Shown here: piece after piece, positions 1 through 11,965 of the stretch | Numbering within the stretch: the stretch's first letter is position 1 | Layout: the number at the start of each line of letters is the position of its first letter | From: Archegozetes longisetosus | Taxonomy: Eukaryota > Arthropoda > Arachnida > Sarcoptiformes > Trhypochthoniidae | NCBI GenBank assembly: GCA_018873245.2 | Contig: JAEMBT020000001.1 | Span: 16,134,220-16,198,219 of the forward strand | DNA length: 64,000 nt | Direction of reading: 5' to 3' | Made by a program: the position numbers and the translations under genes | Notes under the pieces: model-generated | Database searches by the model: none | The model's input: only the letters and a program-made list of their open reading frames with translations | What the model was told of the DNA's origin: nothing

Positions 1-1026
1 TTTAAAAGCTTGCGCTCAATTCTTTTTGGAAATTAGTTCATTTTCTCTGTGTATAGGTATCGAGAAATCACTAAGGTAAACAATTTTCTTCTAACTACAA
101 AGGAGGATTTTCAACAACTTTTATTAATTGTTTATTCTTTTTCAACTACTCATTAGACTTAAGAAAACAAATCACACTAATTGTTTGACTGTGATTTTCA
201 ATTTAGAAAACCTCACACAAAAGTTATAACAGTTTGAGATTTCAATCAAATATGTTCGCAATGTATAAAATGAGCACATCGTAAAGTATTAGATGAAAAT
301 ATAGTTTTCTTAATAGTTTTAAAAATTGAATAACCAATTTTTATCTTAATTATATTTAAACCCATTAATAATGAATGAGCTTTTAGTCATCCACTTGTAG
401 TGAACCAGCTTATAGTGGACACTATATTCTTTATCAAACATGGAATCCATAGCTCATTCAGTTTAGATATAGTGAATCCCACCTATAACGGACGCTTTAG
501 TCTGCAAAGATTCGTTCACTATAAATAGGTTAGAGCGTAGTAGAAAAATCATTACCATTTTTATAAAATATTTATAAAATTATGGATAAGGTAATAATCA
601 TTCGTGTAGATGCATTGATTTTCAAAAATCAAAAAACGATTTGATAAATTGAACAAATAAATAATACGAAAGAACAAGACAACAATAGATGTTTAGCATA
701 AAAAATGAAGAACTGTTTCATAATTGATGAGTGTTTCAGAAACAATAGGGACTACTTTGAAAGATATATAAAAACTAGAAAATATTTAAAACCATCTTTT
801 TTAAACTTAATTAAAACTTGGAAATATTAAAAAGAAAATAATAAATCAAACATAATAAGTAATAATAAATGCAACAACATAATTTACATGCAAAATCGAT
901 TAGTAACTAGAAGCTAATATTTCATTTAATTTTATTCATAAGTAACAATAACATGAACTTAAATTTTGTTCAAAATTCAACATCTTTCATAAGTTAAATC
1001 TTTAACAACAGTTTATAGCAAGTAAT
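1..1026. other. intergenic, no gene seen
   Basis: AT-rich DNA downstream of the first P450 gene. No reading frame resembles a known protein. The only structure seen is a degenerate pogo/Tigger-like inverted repeat near 380-541. Confidence 0.6.
380..541. repeat. pogo/Tigger-like MITE remnant
   Basis: The two sides carry phrases typical of pogo-type MITE ends: 'tagtgaacc...tatagtggacac' on the left and 'gttcactataaataggtt' on the right, facing each other. No clean TA duplication is seen, so this is an old and poorly bounded copy. A better preserved relative lies at 61241-61420. Confidence 0.35.
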
Positions 1027-2964
1027 TTAATTTCTCAATTGGATGCCTATCGTTAAATCTTTGGCCGTTAAGACTCGAGTTCCCTTAACAAATTCTAGTG
1101 GCACTTTAGTATTGGCTGTTCGAACAAATTTAAATCTGGTAATTATAGAAACGATAGCAGTTTTGGCCTCCATTAACGCAAATCTCATGCCCACACAATT
1201 TCGTGGTCCGGCACCGAATGGTAGGTAAGTGTATGGAATCAGCTTATCGCGATTTTCAGGCATAAAGCGTTGCGGATCAAAGCGATAAGGGTTTGGATAA
1301 AATTCCTCATCATGATGTATGGCATAAATTGGTATTTGAACGAGCATTCCTTTAGGTATTATTATTCCAGTATCACCTAAATTCATAATTTAGTCAAAAA
1401 TCTGTAGAATTGATTTCAATAATATTCTGTTGAGATATTCTCTCAGAATGTTCTGTTAGAATATTCTGTTTACCTAAAGGATAGTCTTGACCAGCAGTTC
1501 GCTCGATGAAAGGCACAGCAGTGTAAAGTCTGAGTGTTTCTGAAATACAGGCGTCCAAATAAGGCATCCGAGCGATTGTGTCGTAATCATTTTGACTACC
1601 AAATTCAATAATTTCTTCGTATAACTTCTGCTGATATTCCGGATGTAATGCCAGTGAATAGAATAGAAAGGCTAGCAACGAAGCAGTTGTTTCATATCCG
1701 GCCAGAAAGAAAATTAATGAATTGGCTATGATGTCGTCTTCTGTTACTTCAGCTTTTTTATTTGTAAGCTTTATATTTGATTCATTTCCGTGATGTGACT
1801 CCACATCATTTTCTTTATCCTCAAGCTCTTCCACTTCAGATTTTTTCTGAGCTTCTATCATAAGTTGTAGAAAATCTGATTTTTGTAACTTTTTATCTTT
1901 TCTTTTGGAAATTATAGTTTTAACCTAAGGATCCAAATATTTATTAGAAGGTTTTCGATTCTTAACACAATGCTATAAGAGTATGACGACTGGCCTATGC
2001 ATTCAATTACTTACTACAGAAACGAAGAAACCGACAACAGAAGGATCACCGATCGAAATATTCAATAATTTCATAATTCTTGGAACCGAAAGAAAAAGCA
2101 AAACACGCCATAGACTTCCACTAAAGGCTTTAATAGCATTTTGAATGAAAGGATTGTTAGGATCGTTGTGCGAATCAATTTTGGTGCCAAAAGCACACAA
2201 TCCGATCACGTCCATTGTATAGTTACCCATCAATTTTTTCAACTCAACTTCTTTATTTGAACTCTTGGCTGTTTTATCTAAAGCATTTTCCAAACTTTGG
2301 GCGCATTGGTTAACTAATGAATGCATTTTTCTCATTTTTCCACTTGAAAAAGTTGGACTTATCTGAAAATTGAAGTACTTTCAATCATGGATTCATAGTT
2401 TGAAGAAAGTGCATATATTTCTATATAAGACATACAACAGATCTTAGTTGTTTCCATTCATCACCGGCGACTAAGGTCAACGCTCTATCAAATACAGGCT
2501 CCCCTAAATGAGCTACTCTTCGATTAACAAATATGTTAAAGTCTTTAACTGTTATATTTTTGATAAGCTCTGGCTCAGCGACTCTTATGACAGGACTACT
2601 TCCTTCGTATACACTATTAGATAAAAATATTTATTGTAACCACTATTAAGTATTACTTGTTGAATGAATACCCATATATTCTGCCGTATTTTTTATATCT
2701 ACTCTTCCACTTGGTGCACCGGCATTGTCATTACATCCAAAAAGTTACCGACTAGAGGAAGCGGTCTCGGACCATTTACTCCTTTCGATGACCAATAGTT
2801 ATAATTCCGAGTGAAATAACTTGTATCATAAAATGAGATCAAGGTTTAAGACTGATTAATTAAAAAGTTTAATGAAAATGAATTACTTACTAATAAAGTA
2901 TTGATATGAATACACAGAGTATAGCGACACATGAAATACAACCCAAATCAAATAAACACAACAT
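1027..2964 (-). CDS. CYP3-clan cytochrome P450, one-base frameshift in exon 2
   Basis: Family role: haem-thiolate monooxygenase anchored in the ER membrane, oxidising lipophilic substrates. Six exons were read from splice sites: 2964-2891, 2819-2672, 2613-2436, 2362-2015, 1924-1474 and 1376-1027. An N-terminal hydrophobic anchor sits in exon 1. The C-helix WKQLR is at the end of exon 3, I-helix AGYETT and K-helix ETLR are in exon 5, and the haem loop PFGAGPRNCVG is in exon 6. The exons total 1549 nt, one base more than 516 codons. The extra base lies near 2690, where GAG-AGA-TAT has become GAG-TAG-ATA and creates a stop. Everything else is intact, so this is either a very young pseudogene or a sequence error. 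The intact neighbour at 3871 has the same exon plan. Confidence 0.85.
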
Positions 2965-3655
2965 TTCTGATTCTTGTGCACTAATTCTATCACTTCTAAA
3001 TTGTTTGACTTGAAAGTAAATGTGAAAACGCCTAATATATTTTACGATTCTTTAGACGTGAGAATCTTTACGTTAAAATCGTTTTCAATACGATGTGCTA
3101 ATTTTGCAAACGTCTGATTAGATATGACAACCTTTTTTGATCTGAGAGGCAAATAAGTAAAAGCTATGAAAACTAAAATAAATCTTTCAACAAGTAATTT
3201 GATTTTGTTTACGCTGCACAATCCAAGTGTAAATAACACTTTAATTCTATATCTTGACTACAATTAAAAAATCTTTTAATGTATATATTAAATTAGAGAA
3301 ACTTAGTCGCATACCGTACTGTTTAAATTGATTTACTAATCGCAAAACAAGTTTATCTCAAGTTTAATGATAGTGAGAATTATTTATTGTGTTAGATACT
3401 ATCGTTTCATCAGAAGGTAACTATTTTATAACTCATAGAATGTGTACAATATATTTTGTTGCTGAGTTTAATCAAATGACATTTACTTTTTATTGATTAT
3501 TACAAAATTCACTTAATAACTTATTAAATTAGGTTTCTTTTGAGCAAAAGTTTTTAATCGATTTGAAGAACGCATGAGTACTACTGTAAAATACAGACAA
3601 TTTAATTACATAACTCCTAAAACTGATTAATTAAAAATTTGAATAAAAGTAATGA

Positions 3656-3724
<69 letters not shown>
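3656..3724. repeat. (TAA)n microsatellite
   Basis: An uninterrupted TAA repeat of about 23 units lies just beyond the 3' end of the second P450 gene. The rest of 2965-3870, between the two P450 genes, shows no gene. A 65-codon frame at 3042-3239 is not conserved in the other P450 copies. Confidence 0.97.
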
Positions 3725-3870
3725 TTTTAAGCCACAAATAATAAAGCTGAAGTTGCTTAAAAAAACATTCTTAACATTCTGAAGGTTATATATTTTTAGA
3801 TTATCAAATCGAAGTCTGTTCGATAGGTCAGAGTTGAATCTAAAACATAACCAGATGCAGTCTAAAACTC

Positions 3871-6217
3871 TTATTCTCTCATTTCAACCCCAACTTTTAT
3901 TTCTTTGATCTGCATGAAACCGAATCTTCTGAACTCGAGTGGAATTTTAGTATTTTCTGTTCGAACAAATCGATATTTAGTGATAATGTTGACGATCATT
4001 GTTTTGGCCTCCATTAATGCGAATCGCATTCCAACACAATTTCGGGGTCCGGCACCAAATGGTAAATAAGTGTAAGGAATCAATTTGTCTCTATTCTCAG
4101 GTAAAAAGCGCGACGGATCAAAACGGTGGGGATTTGGATAGTATTCTGGGTTATGATGAATGGCATGAACTGGTATTGCAATTATCGCTCCTTTTGGTAC
4201 AGTTATACCGGTATCACCTATTTTTGAGTAAATACAAAATGAGTTCACACAAACAACTATTTCATAATCTAGACAAATCATAGGACTTATGGATTTAGCT
4301 AATAAATTTTCAATCTATAGAATGAAACTAATAATTACCTAATTTATAATCTTCTGATGGAGTTCTTGATGTTTGAGGAGCTGGATTGTAAAGACGTAAA
4401 GTTTCAGAAACACAGGCATCTAAATAAGGCATTCGAGTGATTGTGTCGTAATCTATTTTTCCGTCTTTATCCTTATTCTCCAGGACTTCTTCCAACAACT
4501 TTTCTTGGCATTCAGGATATATGGCCATCAGGTAAAAAAAATAAGATAACAAATTTGCAGTTGTTTCATAACCAGCCAGAAAGAAGACGAAAGAGTTGGC
4601 CAAAATTTCACTCTCTGTTATCTCAATCTTGTTCTTATTACTAACCAAATCTATTTTCTCTTCATGTCCATGATGTGATTCTGCATCAATTGATGTCTTT
4701 TCTTCAGGTTCTTCATCAATCTTTTTCTGTGCGTTGAGCATCAATTGAAGAAAGTCGTGGTGTTTCACTTTGTCTGCACTTCTTTGTTTCATAATTTCAG
4801 TTATCTGTTGATCAAAGTCAAATTCGAATAATTACAATCAATTTATAGTGATTTTAATTAAGTTTTATAACTAACCGCTGATTTAAAGAAGTTCATCGCT
4901 TCTGGATCAATTAACGCTATATTTAAAATTTTCATCAAAGGTTTACACGCTAGGAATAAAAACGTGCGCCACAAGTTGCCTCTAAATATTTTTATTGCAT
5001 ACTTCACAAAAGGATTATTTGGGTTATGTGTGTCAGTCTTTGTAGCGAAAGCACAGGTCGCGATCACATCCATCGTATAGTTTCCCATCATTTTTTTCAG
5101 CTCAATTTCTTTTTTATCTTTTGCTGATTTCTCTAGTGCTTTATCTGTACCTTTGACACACTGTTCGATTAATTGATGCATTTTTCTCATTTTGCCGCTC
5201 GAAAATGTAGGCGATACCTTATTTTATTGTCAATTTTATTTTTAAATACAAAATATTGATTATAAACAATATTTGACTAAACGAAATCTACTTACAACTG
5301 ATCTCAACTTTTTCCATTCATCATCTCTGACAGCAGTCAACGCGCGATCAAGTATAGGATCATCCAATACAATGTTATTTCGGTTAACAAATATATGAAA
5401 GTCTTTAATCATTATATTCTTAATCAATTCAGGTTCCGCCACTACTATGGATGGTTTGCTTCCAAAGAAAGTTCTGTTTGATTAAATACAAATTATAATA
5501 AAACTTGCGACCAAAATAAATGATATATTATAACTTGAAAGAATTTGTGAGTAGAATATTTTAATACCTGATAAAGTTTATAAAATAAGGTTTCATATGA
5601 ATGCATTTTAATAAACCTAAAAATTAGTCAAACTTTTGAATATAGTATAAGTTTTATTATATAGAAAGCGACTGAGTGATAGCCTTGAAAGCTAACAAAG
5701 TCCAAAGTAGGGTAATGACTGAAAACTTTTATAACACTGTGTTGTAGTCTGTATGCGCTAAAATCCTTGATACCTAAGTTTGACTATTTTATATTGATTC
5801 GTTATCTCTTTAATTTACTATCAATTTCTAAATTAATACTAACCCATAAATATTTCCATATTTCTCAAGTCTTTCTTCTTCTATTTCGTGAAACTGTTTG
5901 AACAGCATATCGCCTAAATTTCCGACTAAAACAAATGGTTTCGGACCTTTCACACCACGAGATGACCAATAATTGAAATTTCGGGTTAAATAGCTATTCA
6001 ATTATAAAACATTTATAGTATTGATAAAGTTTTCATCAGGTTTTCAAACATGAATTTTTCCGAACTGATAGAATATGTTAACAATCATTTAGTAGTCATT
6101 TATAACTAACTGTTGATTAGTGTTTAATTCAAAGTTTACTCACAAATAAAGTCCTATTAATCCTGTTATTAAAACAGCGATTGTCGTCAAACTTAACTCA
6201 AATAAACAGCAAAACAT
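3871..6217 (-). CDS. CYP3-clan cytochrome P450, intact
   Basis: A complete gene of six exons: 6217-6144, 5993-5844, 5473-5296, 5217-4876, 4804-4339 and 4217-3871, with GT-AG introns throughout. It encodes 518 residues, normal for the family. The start ATG opens a hydrophobic anchor and gives the same 74-nt first exon as the neighbouring gene. Visible motifs are the C-helix W128-x3-R132, I-helix AGYETT (325-330), K-helix E382-T-L-R385, and the haem loop FGAGPRNCVG with ligand Cys464. An acidic, His-containing stretch (about 276-298) precedes the I-helix. The family uses NADPH-P450 reductase and acts in xenobiotic or steroid oxidation; the substrate cannot be told. Exons 5 and 6 are nearly identical to the pseudogene at 11966-13591, so that duplication is recent. 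Confidence 0.93.
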
Positions 6218-7355
6218 TTTTAATCTAAAACAAAATAGAATACAAAGTAAATGATTAATATTAATCTTAAAGTTAGAACTTTTAACTTTTTACTAAATAT
6301 TACGTTTAGGACTCAGAACTGTAAACAAGTAATTAAGTTAAGGTAGGAGTGGTATTCAGTATAAATAGCAGACGGTATTTATATGAATGACGTATACTTT
6401 CAAAAGCCTACGTAACTTTCGATTTATAGATTTGTTACTAATATGAATGTAAAACTTTCATAAGTAGCGTAACTCTAAGTTTGATCAATAAATTGGAATC
6501 TGTCCCAAATGAAATTTTGTCTAAACTTCAAGTCGAAAATATAAAGTTTGTTCTTTAAATAACTATTGAATAATACTTGACTTTTTTGAGTAGTTGCGTC
6601 CAAATTTACCCATATATTGTATCAGTGGATGACAAAACTTCATGATATATAACCTGAGATCCTAATGTGTTATGAGTAGGTTTCCTTCGCCAAATGGACA
6701 GTTCATTAAACCGACAGATGACTGGACCGACAATTGAAATTTTAAGCCCAGGTAAATACATAGCTAAATAAGTGCCACCAGATCTAATATACCATAATCA
6801 TCATAAATTAGATAAAATTTTGACTAGGTTAGGTTAGATTTGATTATGACGTAACAGTTAATTACTAAAAGTGGTATAAGTAATATATTGGCGGTCGTCG
6901 TACGAGGGACCTGTTGATCAAGTGATTGCAATCCGTTATTAGTTGCAACAAAGCAATAGTTACAACATGCATCTCATCATTCTAACCATATAGACACAGA
7001 GTCTAAAATGATTTGATTTAATTGCACATGTTGGTCAGATAGTACATTGAGAATAGTTAAAAATTTGAAAAATTAGTTGTAAAAAGCTTGCTGTTATCAA
7101 AGGAACACTTTGAATCTTTAATTTTTACGGAAATTTAATATTCTTTCAATTTCTAAATCTAATAGATAAGTTTAAACAATATAAATCTGAAAATAGATGA
7201 CAAATTGTTAACTCTGATTCTGTATGGAAGTTGAAGTCTTTGAAACTTTTGAAGATATAAACTATGCTTAAGAAGTTAATGAAGAATTAGTCTTTATAAA
7301 GACATCTGAATTTCTCATAGTCTACAGTAATATTTTCTTGTTTCAATAAAACTAT
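6218..7355. other. intergenic, nothing recognised
   Basis: AT-rich sequence upstream of the intact P450 gene. It should contain that gene's promoter, but no clear TATA or initiator motif stands out. No coding or repeat structure was seen. Confidence 0.5.
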
Positions 7356-7486
7356 CGTCGACTCTACATCAACATTAATATTGCCGACGTCCAATAAAAA
7401 CTCAGATTTCTTAAACTTTAGCGGCATTTTAGCATTTGTAGTCTGAAAAATTTGAATTTATTGACCAAATAAACGATTACTGTTTT
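7356..7486 (-). pseudogene. P450 C-terminal exon relic
   Basis: The minus strand encodes KTVIVYLVNKFKF and, one frame over, TNAKMPLKFKKSEFLLDVGNINVDVE. This matches the end of the P450 copy at 60150-60285 (AVVHLVNKFRFV and TPLKFKKFEFLLNVHNINVGVE). The haem loop and everything upstream are absent, and the two pieces are in different frames. It marks a further, mostly deleted, member of the cluster, closer to the plus-strand copy than to the adjacent genes. Confidence 0.75.
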
Positions 7487-7598
7487 GTATAATATTACAA
7501 ATTGTGATCAACTCTTTAGAAATCAAACTCACAAAACATTCATTTTAGTATTATATCCGTCATCTGAAGTCGAAATGTTTATTTAATGTTTATAAATA

Positions 7599-8151
7599 TG
7601 GGGTATAAAATTTGATTACAACTATTTTGATGTTTATAACTTTTTTTTATATATTAACATATATTACCTTGTGATACATCAAATTAAAGAGTTGAATTTT
7701 AACCATGTGTCCAGAAATTAACAATTTTTTCGATACACAAGTGAATTCAATCACGCAGAGATCATCTTGTAATAAAGTTTGGCTTTGATTGATTTGACTA
7801 ATCTCAAATCGGATGTGTTGTTGTTTAATCTGCATAAACTTTGTCTTTTAAGTATCCTCAGAGAAAAAAATCAGGGCTAGTCAGATTAGGTGACCGGGCA
7901 AACCATAAAATAATCTCTAACAATACTTTCGATTAGGGATTAATCAAATCAAACTCAACTTTGTTACGAAATGTTTTTTAATCTTTGCATAATGGAATTG
8001 ACTTATGTATCGAAAAGAATAGCGAATATCTGGACATATAGTAAAAATTCTATTCTTTAGCTTTAATTTGATGTATCTCAAGTCAAATATATGTTAATAT
8101 ATAAATAAGTTATAAACATTCAAAATAGTTGTAATTAAATTTAACACCCTA
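7599..8151. mobile_element. mariner-type MITE with long TIRs
   Basis: Inverted ends of about 170 bp start 'tggggtataaaattt' on the left and end 'aaatttaacacccta' on the right, flanked by TA (7597-7598 and 8152-8153). Further inverted similarity continues inward around 'atatattaacatatatt'. There is no transposase. The small frames inside are incidental. The TA duplication points to the Tc1/mariner superfamily. Confidence 0.7.
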
Positions 8152-8520
8152 TATTATAAACGATTAAGTCATGTATTACCCGAGGGATAGCCTTCAGATC
8201 CCACTCCATCAATGGTTGCGATTGTGTCTTAATGTTTCTACGATTCATGCGTCTAATATGGCATTTTGCGATACTGTCGTAATGAAACTTTTCATTACTT
8301 ATTATCGTCTAAAGAGCTATTTGGGCGGCAGGTCTAAAATTGACTTGAACACGTCATTATACGGTTAAGTAATGAAAAAGTATGAAGTAAATAATTTTTG
8401 TAGAGATTTATGGGTAAGGTTTGAGAATAGAAGGCAGTGAGAGAAAATTGCTTATTTACTACTTTCTCCCTGAGACCCTGCAATCTTAAAGCATGTGCAT
8501 CGTAGTACTCTTTTGCTGTG

Positions 8521-8879
8521 TTATTTGGCTTAATTGCATGCAATACTAAGTTGTATTGAATGGTTTTTGTTTTACCGAAATCTCATGCAATGATACCTCA
8601 GTAGTATTGCATCTATTCTTAGAAATCAACATAACATTGCATGTAATGGTATATCATGGACAATTGAAAGACAAGTATTTATTCATTAAGAGACTAAACA
8701 TTATATTTAAATCGAATCAGCTTAAAAGATAATTAGTTCAGAATTATATCTTAGATTAATACTAAGTCACTGGCAATGCATTGAAAAATTGTCCCGAAAT
8801 TAGATGCAATACTATCTCAATAGCACTGCACCCTTATTGAGAATTTAGATACTATTGCATACAATATTAAGCCAGATAA
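8521..8879. mobile_element. possible small TIR element
   Basis: The ends read 'ttatttggcttaat' and, reversed, 'ttatctggcttaat', followed in both by a similar 'tgcaatac' stretch. The interior repeats phrases such as 'tgcaatgataCCTCA' and 'tgcaatactaTCTCA' in direct orientation. No target duplication was identified, so the bounds are approximate. Confidence 0.45.
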
Positions 8880-9734
8880 TACGGTAATTACCTTTACTAC
8901 TATTTCTCAAGTTTTCTCTTAATTTTGTGTACAGTTAAGTCAAGTCAAAATAAGTTTGGCCACAGATAAAAATTTTGATTTTCAGAGTTTAAATTTCAAT
9001 ATTAGAAATTATAAACTATCATTTGCTTTATTACACATTAACTTTCGTCTCATAAAAATGCGTTTAAAATGTTTAATACATCAGCTGCTTTTCTGTAAAA
9101 GTATGTTCGAATGCATTCTGACTTAATAACTGTACTTATCTTTATATTATTCACTTTCATCTCTAAGTGTTGTATAAGTTTTCAAATTTATTCTTAATAA
9201 AAGTCCTAGTAGGCTTAGAAAGCTCACTTTATGAAATTTTTCAGTTAGGGAATTACTACTGCCTACAATTCCGAAAGCCTACCGATGCACAAACTATGTG
9301 AACGGAAGAGTGAGAAGAAATTCACATTATAAGAAATCCTAAATTTTAATTGAGGTACGAATCTAGAACGTTTATACTTTCTTTGTAAGTATTAGAAATA
9401 AAGTTTAGTTTTCTTGTGACTAAGCAATGGTATTAGATAGATTTGAATTTTTGATATAAACAGTCAGTGATCTATCAAAATCTTTTTTATAAGTAAATAA
9501 TTGAAATTTAAATGTTTCTCTTTTAAATTCAGATTATAATACTTTTTAAAGAATAATTTAAATAGCATTTTAATAGCCATAATTGATTATGACATTTATT
9601 TATCAAATTATTTATTTTTAAATTGAAAGTTCGTACAAATATACTTTGAAATAAACAGATTTTTTTCTTCTGCCGTCCACGTAGTCCCTTCGCTTATTAT
9701 ATTGTACTTCATTTACTGTTGTAATAATTGTTCC
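8880..9734. other. intergenic, nothing recognised
   Basis: AT-rich sequence with no similarity to proteins and no clear repeats. Confidence 0.5.
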
Positions 9735-9954
9735 CTAAAGTTAACGATCGGGTAAGGGGATTCAGGTCATTCGCTCCTTCTAATGACCAATAGTTGCAGT
9801 TCGAGTGAAATAACTTTCCTCTTAAGATCAAATCGAAGTTTAGAACTAATTGAACTAAGAGTTTAATGAAATTGCATTACAAATAAAGTGACGATATCAT
9901 TACATGTAATATATTGACGCGTAAAATGCAACTCAAATTAAATAAATACAACAT
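9735..9954 (-). pseudogene. P450 exon 1-2 relic
   Basis: Exon 1 (ATG at 9954) still encodes a hydrophobic anchor beginning MLYLFNLSCIL, followed by a donor-like GTAATG. Exon 2 keeps the phrase equivalent to 'YFTR...WS.G' of the genes at 1027 and 3871 but is out of frame and then lost. Flanking DNA up to about 10130 also resembles the 5' flank of the first P450 gene. The downstream exons are missing. Confidence 0.7.
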
Positions 9955-9964
9955 TTTAAATTTT

Positions 9965-10828
9965 TTTCTAAAATTGTTTGAGTCGAAAATAAGTCCAAAA
10001 CTAAAACTTTAAAGACTTCTCAGAATTGAAAGTCTTTACAATAAAACCTATACAAAAAAGAAGTAATGATTTCTCATACATTATATCAAATACGACCTAA
10101 GGGCCGAATATGTAAAAACTGAAGATTAAAATAAATCTTTGAAAATGATCTGAAGCATTAAACAATATCTTCATCTCGATCAGAATGATAGATAAATAAA
10201 TTGATAATCTAAAAAAGCTTCGAAATCGCAGACCATGTTTTAGAACTTATTAAGTAATCGACAAAATACTTCATATTAAGTATAGTTTAGTTAAAATATG
10301 AATTTTAAACTATGAACTTGATTGAATTTTTGACTATAATAAGCAATTTCATATCAAATTAAAAATGACTATCTATTTAAATAATTATCTATTTGAATAA
10401 TCAGAATATATATTTTGGTTCTAGCTAATTATTTTAGAAGACTATTGGAAAGTCATTTTTCATGTTACATCTGCTGGATTAAGAAATTAATTTTTAGGAT
10501 TCTATATTAACCGTATTCAAACAGTTTTCAATTTTAAAAACTTGAAACAGAATTTAGAATAATCTACCCAATTTTTAGTGCCAAATCAGAAAATTGATTT
10601 CAAATGAAAAATACGAAACCGATCTGTGATTAAGTTATTGAGTTATGTTAAATAATATTCAATTTTTGCTGATCAAACTAATTTGAGGTAAATTAGTTAC
10701 TCAAAACATAAAATTCCTTGATAGCAACCAGAGGTGATGTGTTGTGATAGCATGCTTTCCATCACACCATAAACTTATAGAATATTCATTATATCAGTCA
10801 GAGCAAATCTAAAATCGAATATGACAAC
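9965..10828. other. intergenic, nothing recognised beyond P450 flank similarity
   Basis: The first part resembles the 5' flank of the P450 gene at 1027-2964. The remainder shows no recognisable structure up to the hAT element. Confidence 0.45.
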
Positions 10829-11614
10829 CAGTGATGCTCAACGCTCGAGCGTTTGGCGCTCGGTAGCGAGCGCGAACGTCGAGCGTTCTACTTTTGCCGA
10901 GCGTGAGTGGACGCTCGAGCGTCTTACCCCCGAGCGCCGAGCGCGAGCGTTGAGCGTCAAGTCATAGTACGTATCTCCCAAATTAGAAATATAGTATAGA
11001 TATTTTTTAATGCAAAAAAGTTAGTATTTACTAAATATAAAATTTTACACAACAATTTATGACTTATTCTGTTTTAAAGAATTTAGACAGAATCTTTTTG
11101 AGTCTGAAACTAAGTGTGTTTACACATGAAAGCGTTTATGAAAGAGAGACAGACAGACGGAGATTGGTATAAAATGTACTATCAAATAGTTCTAACATTT
11201 AGGTGAATGATTATTCAAAAATTTATAAACTTAACTTATAAGTTATTACTAGACTTTTTAGTGCCTTTAAATATGGACTCTAATGTATTGCAATCTCTCT
11301 CTTTTATAAACGGTTTCATATTTTCAATATAAACATTTTATTTATATGACATCAGATTTTGAACTAAAGTATTTGTTTGGATGGTTTTCAATCAGTGAGT
11401 ATCATATATGAAATTTATATACAGATAAAGTTACAGCTTAAATAAAATAATCTTCAGAATTTTATGCAGAAAAAAGCCTTTCAATTCATGAACTTGCTTA
11501 CTTGACGCTCGGCGCTCGAGCGCCTCGAAAAAGTGAGCGCCGAGCGTTAACGCGAGCGCCGAGCGCCAATTTCTGACCGAGCGCGAGCGTGAGCGTCGAG
11601 CGTGTGCATCACTG
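10829..11614. mobile_element. hAT-type MITE, GC-rich ends, copy 1
   Basis: The ends are CAGTGATGC... and ...GCATCACTG, fitting the hAT terminal pattern CAGNGNTGC. The element is flanked by a perfect 8-bp duplication ATGACAAC (10821-10828 and 11615-11622). Each end holds a cluster of GAGCG/CGAGCG repeats of very high GC content, around an AT-rich core of about 550 bp with no transposase frame. Copies 2 and 3 lie at 54984 and 61613, and an old one at 46447-47095. Confidence 0.93.
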
Positions 11615-11965
11615 ATGACAACAAATTGATTTGCATTACAGGCAGGTTTACATAACGATCATTTATTTGTTGCCACCGTGGACTATTAAATTATGAGAGG
11701 CACTTTAAACTTTGATTCAATAATACATTGAGTTGAATTTCTACAAAGTAAGTTTTAATGGATAAATAAAAACAAGAAATAAGAGTCTAATAGCAAAACA
11801 GCTCTCAAGCAAATTAGTTGAGTAGATTTAAACAAAATTATGAAAACTGAAGTGACAAACTATATATATTAAGTGTTAAATATTGCTAAAATTATTGAAA
11901 TACTGAGACTGTAGGATGGCTCTGAGTTCAATCAAAATGATAATCGCATACTACATAAAAGCATT

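Noticed and set aside
3042-3239. A 65-codon minus-strand frame upstream of the first P450 gene
   Set aside because: It is not conserved in the similar 5' flank near 10000-10130 and matches no P450 exon. The real first exon is 2964-2891.
3656-3724. Telomere-like or functional (TAA) array
   Set aside because: Simple trinucleotide microsatellite; TAA is not a telomere repeat.
3999-4283. Plus-strand frames opposite the P450 exons (also 1043-1228, 4441-4644, 11916-12300, 12854-13285)
   Set aside because: They mirror conserved P450 exons on the other strand and have no independent start context or similarity.
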